Part shown: positions 1 to 9,207 of the stretch, one piece after another
Position numbering within the stretch: the first letter of the stretch is position 1
How the letters are laid out: every line of letters starts with the position of its first letter
From: Candidatus Omnitrophota bacterium
GTDB taxonomy: Bacteria > Omnitrophota > Gorgyraeia > B26-G9
Direction: 5' to 3'
Assembly (NCBI GenBank): GCA_016213925.1
Contig: JACQZH010000003.1
Location: 1 to 33,341, forward strand
Length of the DNA: 33,341 nucleotides
Position numbers and translations under genes: made by a program
Notes under the pieces: model-generated
Told to the model about the DNA's origin: nothing
The model's database searches: none
The model's input: only the letters and a program-made list of their open reading frames with translations

Positions 1-2
1 AA

Positions 3-2444
3 TTTGAAGCGGCCAAACTGCGTTTGCAAAATAGCATATCAATAGAATTTTTTAGGAAATTTTCTAAGGAAAATTCTGTTGTGTTGATAAATATAGTTCC
101 TGGAGAAAAGGTAAGTATAAATAATGGGGGGAATGAATTTGGCCTAATTATTAATGTTGGAGCCGGACTGCTTTTGTCAGATAAGGATTACCTTGCTCAG
201 GAGATTGAAAAAGCATTCGATAATTTCAAAGGCGCGGTTTTAAAAGGAGCGGCGGATATGGAGATAAACGCTAAAAAAACGCTAAAAGATACGCCGGTGT
301 TATTATTAGACTTTTTCGATAACGATAATGAACGAACAAGCATGATATCCGGGCCGTCTCTAGGGAATATATTTCTGGCAATGGGTTTGCGTAAAAAAGG
401 TTTCTTAAGGGTTGGCTTTGACCGGGGGGATATAAATAGCGGAAACGAAGATATTATAGAAAGGATTAAAAAAGAAAAGATAAAAGTTCTCGGGATATCA
501 ATAATTACTCCGCATATAGAGGAGTTGAAAGCGGTTCGGGAACTTGCAAAAAAAATAAGGCAGGCGAACAAAGATATTATTATTGCGGTTGGCGGGCCTT
601 CGGTTAGTTTGGCTTTGGACCTTATTGCTGTGCATATTCCGGAAGCTAATATCATTGTTGCCGGTGAGGCCGAGGAAGCTTTCCCAAGTATACTTTCCGC
701 CTTGGCCGGTAATAATGCAAGCGAAGATATCCCGCTAGATTATGCAGCAACCTTGAAAACATTTTTTGGGACTTATTTAAGATTCGGGCAGACGTCGTTT
801 GCTGCGCATTTAGATTATCTGAACTACTTTTCATCGCTGGATAAGGTTGTTGAAAGTATGAAAATAGAGTTTAGTTTTTTAAAAGAGGAAGCTATTAAAA
901 ACGGGATGGTGTTTATTACAAGCCGCGGATGCCCCTATAAATGTACTTTTTGCGCGCAGATCATGGGGACGCAGTACCGGACGTTTTCCCCTGAAAATAT
1001 AAAAAAGATTTTTTCGGAATATAAAAAACATGTACAGGCTCTATTTAAAGCAAAAAAGATATCACAAACAGAGATGACTAAGGCGATGGTCATAGATTTT
1101 GTGGATGATGACTTTTTTCTTAATAAAACCAGGGCAAAAGAAATATTGAAAGAAATTAAAACACTTGGTTTTTCCTGCCGTTCGATTAGTGTTTCTGTAC
1201 GGAGTTTTTTTAAAAGCCGGGATGGCAGGAGGGTTATTGACCGCGAAATATTTGAGCTTATTGCAAAGTTAGGTTCGTTAGATAAGATCTATATTGGAAT
1301 TGATGGTTTTACAGACTCGGAATTAAAAAGGCTGGGCAAGGGCGGGAAGAGCGGGTATACTCTTGAAGAGGCTAAGCAGATTATAGCTATGTGCCAGGAA
1401 TATGATATAAAATGTACGAGTTTTTTTATTTTAATAAATTCGCAGACCGCCTGGGATGATTTTTGGGAAGCATTATTTACGCTGGATATTCTTGCCCAGG
1501 AAAACGCTTCCTTTGGAATCTGGGGGAACTCTTTTCTTGAGTATTACGTGAATACTCCGGCTTTTTTTCAACTTGTATCAGCGCCTGATTTTGACCAGGA
1601 TCTGCTCGTGACAAATAAAATGACTGTCAAGGGGTTCCCTGAATACGGCATTATTTTCCCGGTAATTTATAAAGACGGATTAGCGAGGGTTTCGGCGCAA
1701 ATGGTTGCAGAAAGGTTTACTGCTTTAACGAAAGTATCGCAGGATATCCCGGTTAAGGCAATACTTTCTGAAGCTATGGCGTATATGCTTTTATATAGCG
1801 ATAAAGACGGCTATGGTATGGGGAAAAGCTTTGCGCAAAGAAAACGTGTGATTGGCTTATTCGATGAATTTATCAGCAGAAGATTAGAAATAGTAGAAGA
1901 ATATTTGTCCAAAAGTGAAAAAGAAATTTGGTTTGCGTGTAATTCTACTTCCAGGAAAGATAATAATGAGCTAGCGGAATTTGTGCTTTCTCTGGAAAGC
2001 CTGATATTGATGAATGAAATATTTGATTCCTTGAATATCAAGCTCGCAAAAAATAAAGATTTGAGAGAAGCTCTTACGGATATTACGCCTGGAGTAGAGG
2101 CAGTATCAGCAACACTAAGCAATTATGCAGGTGAACCTCAAATTACGATGTTTTCGCGGTATTTGGAAAAAGCGGCGAATGTATTAAGCGGCGATATTTC
2201 GCGTTGGCGCTATCTGGGTGAGAGATTCAGGCTGGGAGAAACTTTATTTACTCAATTAGAAAAATGGATTAAGGCAGGTGTCCCTGAAGAGAGGATAATA
2301 AATAATCTCAATTTGTCAAACCCGGGATTAAAAAGCGCAGTGTTTAACGCTCTTAATATACAGGAACAGGATTCCGGGCAAAAAGTTATTGTTAGAAAAA
2401 CAAACAGCACTAAATTTGAAAAATTAATAGCACAGGCAATATAA
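3..2444 (+). CDS. B12-binding-domain radical SAM protein (5' partial), C-terminus AQAI
   Basis: The frame is open to the window edge, and a TTG at 24 has no Shine-Dalgarno, so the true start is probably upstream. Counting from that TTG, residues about 90-230 look like a cobalamin-binding Rossmann domain (LGISIITPH, AVGGPS, AGEAEEAFP). Residues about 290-520 form a radical SAM barrel with the 4Fe-4S motif CPYKCTFC (Cys303, 307, 310). The last ~280 residues are mostly helical and not recognised. Family members perform SAM-radical methylations or rearrangements, often on lipids, cofactors or peptides; the substrate here is unknown. The protein ends in Ala-Gln-Ala-Ile, matching the ends of the next four genes. 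The DxHxxG cobalamin ligand motif is not obvious, as is common in this family. Fusion to another upstream domain is possible. Confidence 0.85.
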   Translation, partial: FEAAKLRLQNSISIEFFRKFSKENSVVLINIVPGEKVSINNGGNEFGLIINVGAGLLLSDKDYLAQEIEKAFDNFKGAVLKGAADMEINAKKTLKDTPVLLLDFFDNDNERTSMISGPSLGNIFLAMGLRKKGFLRVGFDRGDINSGNEDIIERIKKEKIKVLGISIITPHIEELKAVRELAKKIRQANKDIIIAVGGPSVSLALDLIAVHIPEANIIVAGEAEEAFPSILSALAGNNASEDIPLDYAATLKTFFGTYLRFGQTSFAAHLDYLNYFSSLDKVVESMKIEFSFLKEEAIKNGMVFITSRGCPYKCTFCAQIMGTQYRTFSPENIKKIFSEYKKHVQALFKAKKISQTEMTKAMVIDFVDDDFFLNKTRAKEILKEIKTLGFSCRSISVSVRSFFKSRDGRRVIDREIFELIAKLGSLDKIYIGIDGFTDSELKRLGKGGKSGYTLEEAKQIIAMCQEYDIKCTSFFILINSQTAWDDFWEALFTLDILAQENASFGIWGNSFLEYYVNTPAFFQLVSAPDFDQDLLVTNKMTVKGFPEYGIIFPVIYKDGLARVSAQMVAERFTALTKVSQDIPVKAILSEAMAYMLLYSDKDGYGMGKSFAQRKRVIGLFDEFISRRLEIVEEYLSKSEKEIWFACNSTSRKDNNELAEFVLSLESLILMNEIFDSLNIKLAKNKDLREALTDITPGVEAVSATLSNYAGEPQITMFSRYLEKAANVLSGDISRWRYLGERFRLGETLFTQLEKWIKAGVPEERIINNLNLSNPGLKSAVFNALNIQEQDSGQKVIVRKTNSTKFEKLIAQAI

Positions 2445-2589
2445 ATGCGCTTAAAGTAAGAAGCGGATAGCCATAGTCCAAAAATCAAAAATCCATGATT
2501 TATTATTGCTGCTTAATGGTTTCCCCATGTTTAGTTAGCATATCTTATTGAAATACAATAAGTTACATTCACGAAAATCCTCTAAATTA

Positions 2590-2619
2590 TTGGCAAAATT
2601 CCTTAAATCATGGTATACT
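2590..2619 (+). promoter_or_regulatory. sigma70-type promoter with extended -10
   Basis: TTGGCA at 2590-2595 is followed after 18 bases by TATACT at 2614-2619, preceded by TGG (extended -10). It lies in the 286-base gap before the 231-residue secreted protein gene and predicts a leader of about 105 bases. No terminator is visible after the radical SAM gene. Confidence 0.55.
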
Positions 2620-2730
2620 TTTAAACCTTTTTTAACTGGACAGAACAGGAGTTAACTTCTTTATTTTAAAATAGTTAAAAAATGAAAACGCGGATAAACT
2701 TAGCTCTTATAGCTTTAAAATTTTAAAATT

Positions 2731-3426
2731 ATGAATAAGCTAATAAAAATAATTTCATTTATATTGGTCCAGATGTTCTTATTTCTGAATCTTCCTTCTG
2801 CCGGGATGGCAAATATTCTTGGAACAGAAGATAAAGCGCTTAAAGGCTATTTATCTGCGCGTCTTTCGTTAACCAGCAGGTCTTTAGAAAAAGTATTTGC
2901 GTATTATCAGAGTAATGGGCAGTCTTTCGTAAGGCGGATTGATTTGCAAAATAATGAAGAAGGCAGGATTTTAACAGCAGAGCAACAAGTTGAGCCTGCG
3001 TGGATAAAGGCGCTGATCGCAAATAGCGGCGCGTTTTGTTCCGGACTGATGGTGTTAGGTGTTGCCTGTGTTATCGTGAAATTGTCAGGAGTTGATTTTA
3101 ACTTTGCGGATATGGTAAATAACTGCGGGCAATTAACGCAAATGGCAGATAATAGTTTATTCATAGGAATTATTGATATATTCAGCGGGCCAAAGGAATA
3201 CCGGCCGGCCCTGAAAAAAGAAGAAAACCCATTAGTGCCGAAAATTCCACCGGCAACAGAAAGCGTTGCTTTAAATAATGGAAGGCAGGAAGGAAAAACC
3301 GCGCCGGGTTTAAAGAAAAGACAGGAAAAACTTTATCCGGTAGGAGATGTTTTAAAAGACAGTGTTACTTTGAGCGCGCAGGCAATAGAATTGTATTCTT
3401 TGCAAAGTATTGCGCAATCGATATAA
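2731..3426 (+). CDS. Secreted protein of unknown function, C-terminus AQSI
   Basis: 231 residues, no recognised family. It starts with a Sec-type signal peptide (Lys-rich start, hydrophobic run with Gln14, possible cleavage after LPSAG or slightly later), followed by an 'LSARLSLT' box at residues 41-48. A hydrophobic segment around residues 93-112 (SGLMVLGVACVIVKL) could be a membrane helix or buried strand. A Pro/Lys-rich linker follows around 150-190, and the chain ends in Ala-Gln-Ser-Ile. There is no clear Shine-Dalgarno: the bases before ATG are AT-only. It is the first of four neighbouring genes with the same N- and C-terminal signatures, so I infer co-targeting to one place. The function itself cannot be named. 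Confidence 0.75.
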   Translation: MNKLIKIISFILVQMFLFLNLPSAGMANILGTEDKALKGYLSARLSLTSRSLEKVFAYYQSNGQSFVRRIDLQNNEEGRILTAEQQVEPAWIKALIANSGAFCSGLMVLGVACVIVKLSGVDFNFADMVNNCGQLTQMADNSLFIGIIDIFSGPKEYRPALKKEENPLVPKIPPATESVALNNGRQEGKTAPGLKKRQEKLYPVGDVLKDSVTLSAQAIELYSLQSIAQSI

Positions 3427-3566
3427 ATAGACGCAAGATACAGGCTGCAAGATGAAAGACAAAAGCAAGAAACGAAAAGCTTAAATTGAATGAGAAACTA
3501 TTCGGTATTTTTATTATTTTTTTGTCATGAGTTTTGTAGCATGAGGCTTGGAGCTTAATTAAGATT
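3427..3566. repeat. Low-complexity intergenic repeat remnant
   Basis: The gap contains quasi-repetitive words (GCAAGATACAGGCTGCAAGATG; later a near-complementary GTAGCATGAGGCTTGGAGCTT). This style of degenerate wordy sequence recurs in several other gaps of the window. No promoter or terminator stands out. Confidence 0.35.
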
Positions 3567-5066
3567 ATGAAAAAAATACTAAAGATAACTTCAATACTAT
3601 TAATTCAGGCTCTTTTTATAAGTACTGCCTCTATCGGTGCTTGCGCGGGGAATAGTTATTTATCCCCTAAGGTGCAGATAAATGCTGGTTTATTTCAGAA
3701 TGATTTTTCTCAAGCCGGCGTCAATAAACTAAAAATTGCGGATGCTTTTGAAGTGCTGGCGTATGAATTATGTAATAAAGGGGTGGATACAGATAGCGTA
3801 ACGCTAATGTTTCTTGGCATACATGAAGCGGATAATCCGGGAAAAGTATTGACTGAGTTAATGGATATAGCTGATTTATTGGACTTTTCCCAAACGCATA
3901 CCAGCCTAACCTGGTATTTAAAAGCCATAATTTCTTCAGTAGTCGGGTCAAAGGATATTAAAAATTTTATTAATGAATTAAATGCTTCTACTAAGGCTCT
4001 GGCATATTTTTTAAAAGAGCTTAATAAGAAAGGGATCGATGACGTTTTTGTTCAGCAAATTTTAGAAAACATTTTAGCAAGCCCCGGTATCCTGGAAAAG
4101 GTCAGGATGTTAAATCGCATAGTGAAGATTATTGAATTAATAGGCATGGAAGAGGACTCTTCAATATCAATAATTATGGCTGCGTCTTATTTAGACGTTG
4201 TTATGCTGAACAAAGCTTTGCTTGGTGTTAAAAATATTGTTAAAAATTTACCGCAAATAGAACCTGACAAATTAAGTATTGAACAAAAATTCCGTGAATT
4301 TAAGAAACAGGGAAAATTATTAAGAAGAATTGTCGCTGTTTATGATCCACAAACGGGCAGAGGAATAGGCAGCGCTTTTGTCGCGCAAGAGACAAAAAAT
4401 CATTATATTCTTTTTACAAATTCGCATGTAGCTGGCGGGCATGACGGGCTTATATTGAAAACAAATGGCGATGGGGCGCAACTAATCGGAAAAGCGGATG
4501 TTTTAATAAAACATAAAAACAAAAGCCCTTTATTTGACGACATCGCGGTTTTAATCCTGGACAAAAGGCAGGCAGCAAAGAATGGTGTGAAACTAATTCC
4601 GATTGAATTTAGCGAGGATGTCAGCGATGGAGAGTTAGCTGTGTTGGTTAGCGGATATAATAGCACAGTATCAGCTGGGTGGTTGATTCTGATGGGCAAT
4701 GCGGTTTTCTTAATCGGCGCTGAAAATATAAGAGGTGATTCAGGGGCTCCGATCATTGTAAAGAAAGGCGATGAATTTTTTGTTAAAGCGATAAATACCG
4801 CGGCAGGCCCGAAAGGAATGATTTTTTCCCAGGCGCATAAAGAAGAAATAATACGCTTGATTAAAGAGAAGGAAGTTTCAGAGGAAGGCAGGTTTATAAT
4901 GGCGCTTTCTAAATATAGCAATGTTTTAAGTGGAAGTATTGATGCTGCGGCAAGTGTGAATAAAGAGTTGGAGGAATTGGGGAAAGTGTTTAGCTCTATC
5001 GGAACGGTTAATATGCCTAAAGAAAATTCAGGATTTAATTTTAGATTTATTCAGGAATCGATTTAG
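3567..5066 (+). CDS. Secreted trypsin-like serine protease, C-terminus QESI
   Basis: 499 residues. The signal peptide has Gln14 in its hydrophobic core; cleavage could be conventional or at a lipobox-like IGAC (Cys26). The box 'LSPKVQIN' follows at residues 32-39. Residues about 50-250 are helical and unrecognised. Residues about 255-430 form an S1-type (chymotrypsin/trypsin-fold) protease with the full triad: His287 in TNSHVAGG, Asp325 in DDIAVLIL, Ser392 in RGDSGAP. The chain ends Gln-Glu-Ser-Ile, a variant of the tail seen on its neighbours. A protease encoded among proteins sharing N- and C-terminal signatures makes it a candidate processing enzyme for them, but that is inference. The enzyme would act outside the cytoplasm. 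Confidence 0.85.
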   Translation: MKKILKITSILLIQALFISTASIGACAGNSYLSPKVQINAGLFQNDFSQAGVNKLKIADAFEVLAYELCNKGVDTDSVTLMFLGIHEADNPGKVLTELMDIADLLDFSQTHTSLTWYLKAIISSVVGSKDIKNFINELNASTKALAYFLKELNKKGIDDVFVQQILENILASPGILEKVRMLNRIVKIIELIGMEEDSSISIIMAASYLDVVMLNKALLGVKNIVKNLPQIEPDKLSIEQKFREFKKQGKLLRRIVAVYDPQTGRGIGSAFVAQETKNHYILFTNSHVAGGHDGLILKTNGDGAQLIGKADVLIKHKNKSPLFDDIAVLILDKRQAAKNGVKLIPIEFSEDVSDGELAVLVSGYNSTVSAGWLILMGNAVFLIGAENIRGDSGAPIIVKKGDEFFVKAINTAAGPKGMIFSQAHKEEIIRLIKEKEVSEEGRFIMALSKYSNVLSGSIDAAASVNKELEELGKVFSSIGTVNMPKENSGFNFRFIQESI

Positions 5067-5190
5067 ATACAGTGTTTAGCGGTTAGGAGAAAAACTACAA
5101 AGCTGTAAAGAAATAAGACATAAACGGCAACCATCTTCTGGATATCTCAATAGAAACGTATGATTTACGGTATATGGGTTATATAAAGTT

Positions 5191-8010
5191 ATGAAAAAAT
5201 TATTTCAAATAATTTCAATATGGTTAATTCAGGCGTTGTTTATTGCGCAAGCGCAAGCTTTACATGAGGCTTTTCCGGTTGAAGGAAATTTTAATTATCA
5301 GGATACATTATCAGCGCCGCTTAACATGCAGACGAATCAGATAAAAGGTGCTTTCATTGATTTAATTGGCTCTTTTACCGGACGCAAAGAAAAAATTATA
5401 AACAACGCTTTAATAAATGTTTTTTTTGAAAGGGATGCGCAGTATTATGGAGGTAATTTTAAAAGCAGGATTTTGGAATTTATTAATAGCAAAAATAAAT
5501 TGGCCGGAGAAGTTATAAATAGCGTTGATGCGATGGATAAAAGAGAAATCACGTTTGAAGGAAAAAAGATTTTAGGAAATTTCAATAAGGAGCCGGTTAA
5601 CCAAGAATGGAAGCCAAGGTTAGTTGCGAGATGGCAGGACTTTGTTAGGATAAGCACTCAGGGAGAATATGACATGCATCAGCTTGTATTCAATACTTTG
5701 GGCACGGCTAATATTCTTCTTCAAATGCCAACGGAAAATACTTCGGGGCTGGATGTTCAAAAAAACATCGAAAATGTCCGTAAACTTTTTAAAAATGCCT
5801 ATATTATTCTATGCGCGATAGCAATAGAAGCCGAAGAGTTAGAAGCAGGTCTTGAGGCCTATGAACAGGATCTTAAATCAGAAGATAGTGAAGTGCGTTT
5901 ACAGGCTGCAGTAGTATTCGCAGCTTGCGGCAGGAAAGATGACCCTTTGGTCAGGGATATCTTTAGGAAATCTGCGGTTGATGAAGCTTTAACTCTTGCG
6001 CAGAGGATTAAAGCGGCGGAATATTTAACCAAAGAGGAAATCAATCCAATAGGTTATCAAATAAGGCGTTTTAAGGAACATTATGATTTTATAGATAAAA
6101 GAAGCCTGGAAGTGTTAACTCAAGGCTCAATGCCAGGGCGAACGATAGCTGAAGCGGAAGAGCTTATTAGAGGAATTGAAAATATAGATAAAAGGCAAGC
6201 GGATATCCTAATAGAAAGGTTGAAAAAAATTGATTGGGAAGGCGCGCAATTAAGTAAGATTGTAAGAGGAATCGAATTTTTTAACGGGCTATGGAAGCAG
6301 CAGCTAAAAGAAGTTTTATGCTTGGAGCATGATTTCCATCAGGCGCAGGCGGAAGAACTTATGGATAAAGATGTGCCTGATGAGATTATTTTTTCTAGCG
6401 CTGATTATATCTGGGCGGCTATTTTCAGCCAGGAGGTCGTACAGCGTTTGCAAAGGAAAAATACCGTGATGCTGTCCGGAGACCGGGAATGGTTTTTCCT
6501 TGAGGCGTTTAAATTAGTTAGGCAATTTAGCGGGTATTCAATGCCGGATAGGGGCAACAGTATCAAAAGCATATTAAAAAATAAGTGGGAGAAATCAACA
6601 GCAATAAACAGGAATGTCAATATCTTTGATAATCTTAATCAAATGGGCTTATATAGGAGTAATTTTAAATCAGCGGTTACGGAAGAAGCGGTATTGGCTG
6701 TAGCAAATCAATTTATCAGCCGCGCGTATCTTGATGGAGATTCCGTGGAATTTTCTCCCGGGCCGTGTCTTGACAAAAGGGCAATTGCTGTAGGCATAGA
6801 GGCTAACCCGGCGGAAAAAAATGATGCAGTGCATATAAATCATGACACGGAATGGGCTTCTAAATACATCTGGGCTGCGTATCTTGCTTTGTATGAATAT
6901 ATTAAGCCGGAGACGTTTTCAAAGGTAATTTTTGATTATTATTACAGCCAATTGTCAAGCAATACAGGTAATCCTAACGGAATCGGACGCAGGATTTCTT
7001 ATATCGGGATCCGGCTTGAGGATATTAAGGATTTAGATGAAGTGTTAGGGATATTCATCCCCTTGAGCATTGCTTTAGAAGCATATATGGATAAGGAAAA
7101 TCAAAGCCTGGCTCAAATATGGAGAAGTTTTCGGTTAAAGTTTGAGGATATTGTCCGCGCGCAGAATGATGAAGCGCTTAATAAAGAATTTTTCCAGCAG
7201 GCAAGGATGAAAAGGTTTGTGGAATTGGTTTCAAAAAATAACCGGGATAATGAATTTTTTCCTCAAATTAAAAATCTGCTTGTTGAGACTTTGCATGATA
7301 TCGATGAACAGCAAAAAAAAGACAAAGAAAAACCCGGATATTTAGAGAGCCGATTAAAACCGCTTAAAAAAAACGCGGTTACTTTGAATGAAGAGGTTAG
7401 TATTGTTTTTGGGCAGAAAAGGCAAGGCAGCACGCAGGCAGCGGTTTCTAAAACGCAGGTGTTATTGAAAAATGATAATACGCAGGAGCGGTTTTTAATT
7501 TCTCTTATTCCCCAAAGGGCTCCGGTTGCCGGTATAATGAAAAGATACATCAGTATCCGCGGAAAAAAATACTGGGTGTTTAAAGAGAGTATCCGTGAGT
7601 CGGGAAATCATAAAAATTCGTTTAATTACCAAAAAGATAAGAATCAAAGATATATAGTTTTAAACGGAAGAAAATATATTGAAACGGATAAAGGGCTGCG
7701 GGAAGAAAGCACAGGAAGAAATTTTTTGTATATGCGCCAGGGGTTTAAGCATTTAATTTCTTCTTCGATCGATATGGGAGGCAGAACCTACAGGATCAGC
7801 CGGGACGGGATTACTGATGCCCTTACGCGGAAGAAATTTTACTTTAAAAGAGATGGGCAGGGGAAGTTGATTGTTGATTTGAAAGAGATAACCGGCAATA
7901 CGCAATTAGCTAATTTTTTTGATTTCCCAAAAGTTATTAAAAAACCGGATTTGCCCCTTTCTCCGATGTTTTTACCCCAGGAGACGATTCTTTTGGGGCA
8001 ATCAATTTGA
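5191..8010 (+). CDS. Large secreted protein of unknown function with C-terminal repeats, ends GQSI
   Basis: 939 residues. The signal peptide has Gln14 in the core and a plausible AQAQA cleavage site, then the box 'LSAPLNMQ' at residues 40-47. Residues about 215-280 resemble HEAT-like helical repeats (SEVRLQAAVVFAACG...). A long, mostly helical middle has no recognised family. Near residues 790-910 three related segments of about 45 residues share G-[KR]-[KT]-Y, then a charged loop and T-x-[RK]-x-F-x-[YF] (IRGKKYWV, LNGRKYIE, MGGRTYRI). These suggest a small beta-rich repeat, possibly for binding a wall or polysaccharide. It ends Gly-Gln-Ser-Ile. No Shine-Dalgarno is visible before ATG. The gap upstream (5067-5190) holds no recognisable element. 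Confidence 0.75.
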   Translation: MKKLFQIISIWLIQALFIAQAQALHEAFPVEGNFNYQDTLSAPLNMQTNQIKGAFIDLIGSFTGRKEKIINNALINVFFERDAQYYGGNFKSRILEFINSKNKLAGEVINSVDAMDKREITFEGKKILGNFNKEPVNQEWKPRLVARWQDFVRISTQGEYDMHQLVFNTLGTANILLQMPTENTSGLDVQKNIENVRKLFKNAYIILCAIAIEAEELEAGLEAYEQDLKSEDSEVRLQAAVVFAACGRKDDPLVRDIFRKSAVDEALTLAQRIKAAEYLTKEEINPIGYQIRRFKEHYDFIDKRSLEVLTQGSMPGRTIAEAEELIRGIENIDKRQADILIERLKKIDWEGAQLSKIVRGIEFFNGLWKQQLKEVLCLEHDFHQAQAEELMDKDVPDEIIFSSADYIWAAIFSQEVVQRLQRKNTVMLSGDREWFFLEAFKLVRQFSGYSMPDRGNSIKSILKNKWEKSTAINRNVNIFDNLNQMGLYRSNFKSAVTEEAVLAVANQFISRAYLDGDSVEFSPGPCLDKRAIAVGIEANPAEKNDAVHINHDTEWASKYIWAAYLALYEYIKPETFSKVIFDYYYSQLSSNTGNPNGIGRRISYIGIRLEDIKDLDEVLGIFIPLSIALEAYMDKENQSLAQIWRSFRLKFEDIVRAQNDEALNKEFFQQARMKRFVELVSKNNRDNEFFPQIKNLLVETLHDIDEQQKKDKEKPGYLESRLKPLKKNAVTLNEEVSIVFGQKRQGSTQAAVSKTQVLLKNDNTQERFLISLIPQRAPVAGIMKRYISIRGKKYWVFKESIRESGNHKNSFNYQKDKNQRYIVLNGRKYIETDKGLREESTGRNFLYMRQGFKHLISSSIDMGGRTYRISRDGITDALTRKKFYFKRDGQGKLIVDLKEITGNTQLANFFDFPKVIKKPDLPLSPMFLPQETILLGQSI

Positions 8011-8041
8011 AGCGGTTTTACCAAGGAGAGAGCAGTTTGTT

Positions 8042-8872
8042 ATGAAGCATAGTTTTTGTGAAGAATTTAAAAAGAAAATTGTAATGGGGTTATTGCAACT
8101 ACTTTTACTTTGCAATTTAGCTTATGCGGAAAACTTTGCCAATCCCGATAGTTTTAAAACATATGACTGCTTGTCTCCTGGTTTAAATATCAATAACTTC
8201 AAAAATGTGTTCATGGCGGTAAATAGGCCGGCAGGAAGCGCGGCCTTTGCAGATAGGTTAGCGGATTCTTCGTTGTATGCGGTAAATCCATTGCTTGCTT
8301 CGTATCTAACCAATGCAAATGATTACAATTTTTTTGATTTGGTTAAAGAGGGATATGAATTTGGCATCCGCGAAGAGATTGATGAAGAAATGGGAATATT
8401 ACGCGTGAAAGTAGAAATTTTTCAGCATGGGGAACGAGTAAACGGGAAAGAGCTGTCGTTTTTGGTTTTCTTTGAGTTTAAAACAATAGTTGTGGAAAAT
8501 TTTTATCCGGAATTCACCGAAGGAAAGAACAATAGAAACAGGCAGAATAAAAATGGGAAGGGAAGAGCACTGTTAAGTTATTTATTGTCTATCCCCGAGT
8601 TTGAAGATTATGAAATAATATCTGTCGCGGAGGAGCCGTTTCAAAAATCAGTGCTTAAAATGCCTGTTTATCAGCCCATGGCTGATATCGAAGGGGTTAC
8701 GGTTTATGAAAGAATAAGCAAACAGAGGCTGGATAGCATGGGAAGCGCTAAAGCTGCAAATCCTGCTTTGGAAAAACTGCAGGAGATTTGGTTTCAAACA
8801 ACTATATACGCGAAAATTCCTAAAGCAGAGGCGATATTAAATACTTCTAATGTTACAGATCAAGCGATATAG
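8042..8872 (+). CDS. Secreted protein, possible GNAT-like fold, C-terminus DQAI
   Basis: 276 residues from ATG 8042, preceded by AAGGAGAG; the longer open frame from 7919 overlaps the previous gene and lacks a signal sequence, so I reject that start. The signal peptide (Gln19 in the core, cleavage near LAYA) is followed by the box 'LSPGLNIN' at residues 44-51. A segment around residue 185 (NGKGRALLSYLL) resembles the acetyl-CoA-binding motif A of GNAT acetyltransferases, between plausible beta strands. This is weak, and acetyl-CoA would not be expected outside the cytoplasm, so the fold may have been repurposed. It ends Asp-Gln-Ala-Ile. It is the last of the five tail-sharing genes. Confidence 0.7.
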   Translation: MKHSFCEEFKKKIVMGLLQLLLLCNLAYAENFANPDSFKTYDCLSPGLNINNFKNVFMAVNRPAGSAAFADRLADSSLYAVNPLLASYLTNANDYNFFDLVKEGYEFGIREEIDEEMGILRVKVEIFQHGERVNGKELSFLVFFEFKTIVVENFYPEFTEGKNNRNRQNKNGKGRALLSYLLSIPEFEDYEIISVAEEPFQKSVLKMPVYQPMADIEGVTVYERISKQRLDSMGSAKAANPALEKLQEIWFQTTIYAKIPKAEAILNTSNVTDQAI

Positions 8873-8965
8873 CGTTTGTCTAAAATAGCTTGTAATTCCA
8901 AAAAATACTTAGCTCCTAGACAGGCAATGAAAGAGTTAAGTTTCTCTGGACAAGTCAATTCTTAT

Positions 8966-9165
8966 CCCAAAATTTGCAATAGAAATTATTTTGCGACGAA
9001 AACTATCTGCACGAAAAAGCGCGGGCAAATTTTGCTATTGCAAAATTTGGGTTTATATGTAAAATGAAACCATGTACTCCAGAATGCTTAGCTCTCTCAA
9101 CAATAAAAGCTTTCTTGAAAGATTATCCTTTGGGGGGATTTTTTTCTATTGCAAAATCCGGGTTT
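8966..9165. repeat. Short repeat in 335-base non-coding gap
   Basis: The gap 8873-9207 has no convincing gene. The word CTATTGCAAAATTTGGGTTTA (9035-9055) recurs as CTATTGCAAAATCCGGGTTT (9146-9165), and a near-perfect inverted copy (CCCAAAATTTGCAATAG) lies at 8966-8982. The inverted pair could form a 17-base stem. The role is unknown. Confidence 0.5.
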
Positions 9166-9207
9166 AAGTGAATTTTGGCGGTATTTTCATTGCGTGGAGA
9201 AATTTAG

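Noticed and set aside
8876-9067. 63-codon open frame after the DQAI gene
   Set aside because: No ribosome binding site, no family resemblance, and it is built across the CTATTGCAAAAT repeat; judged non-coding.
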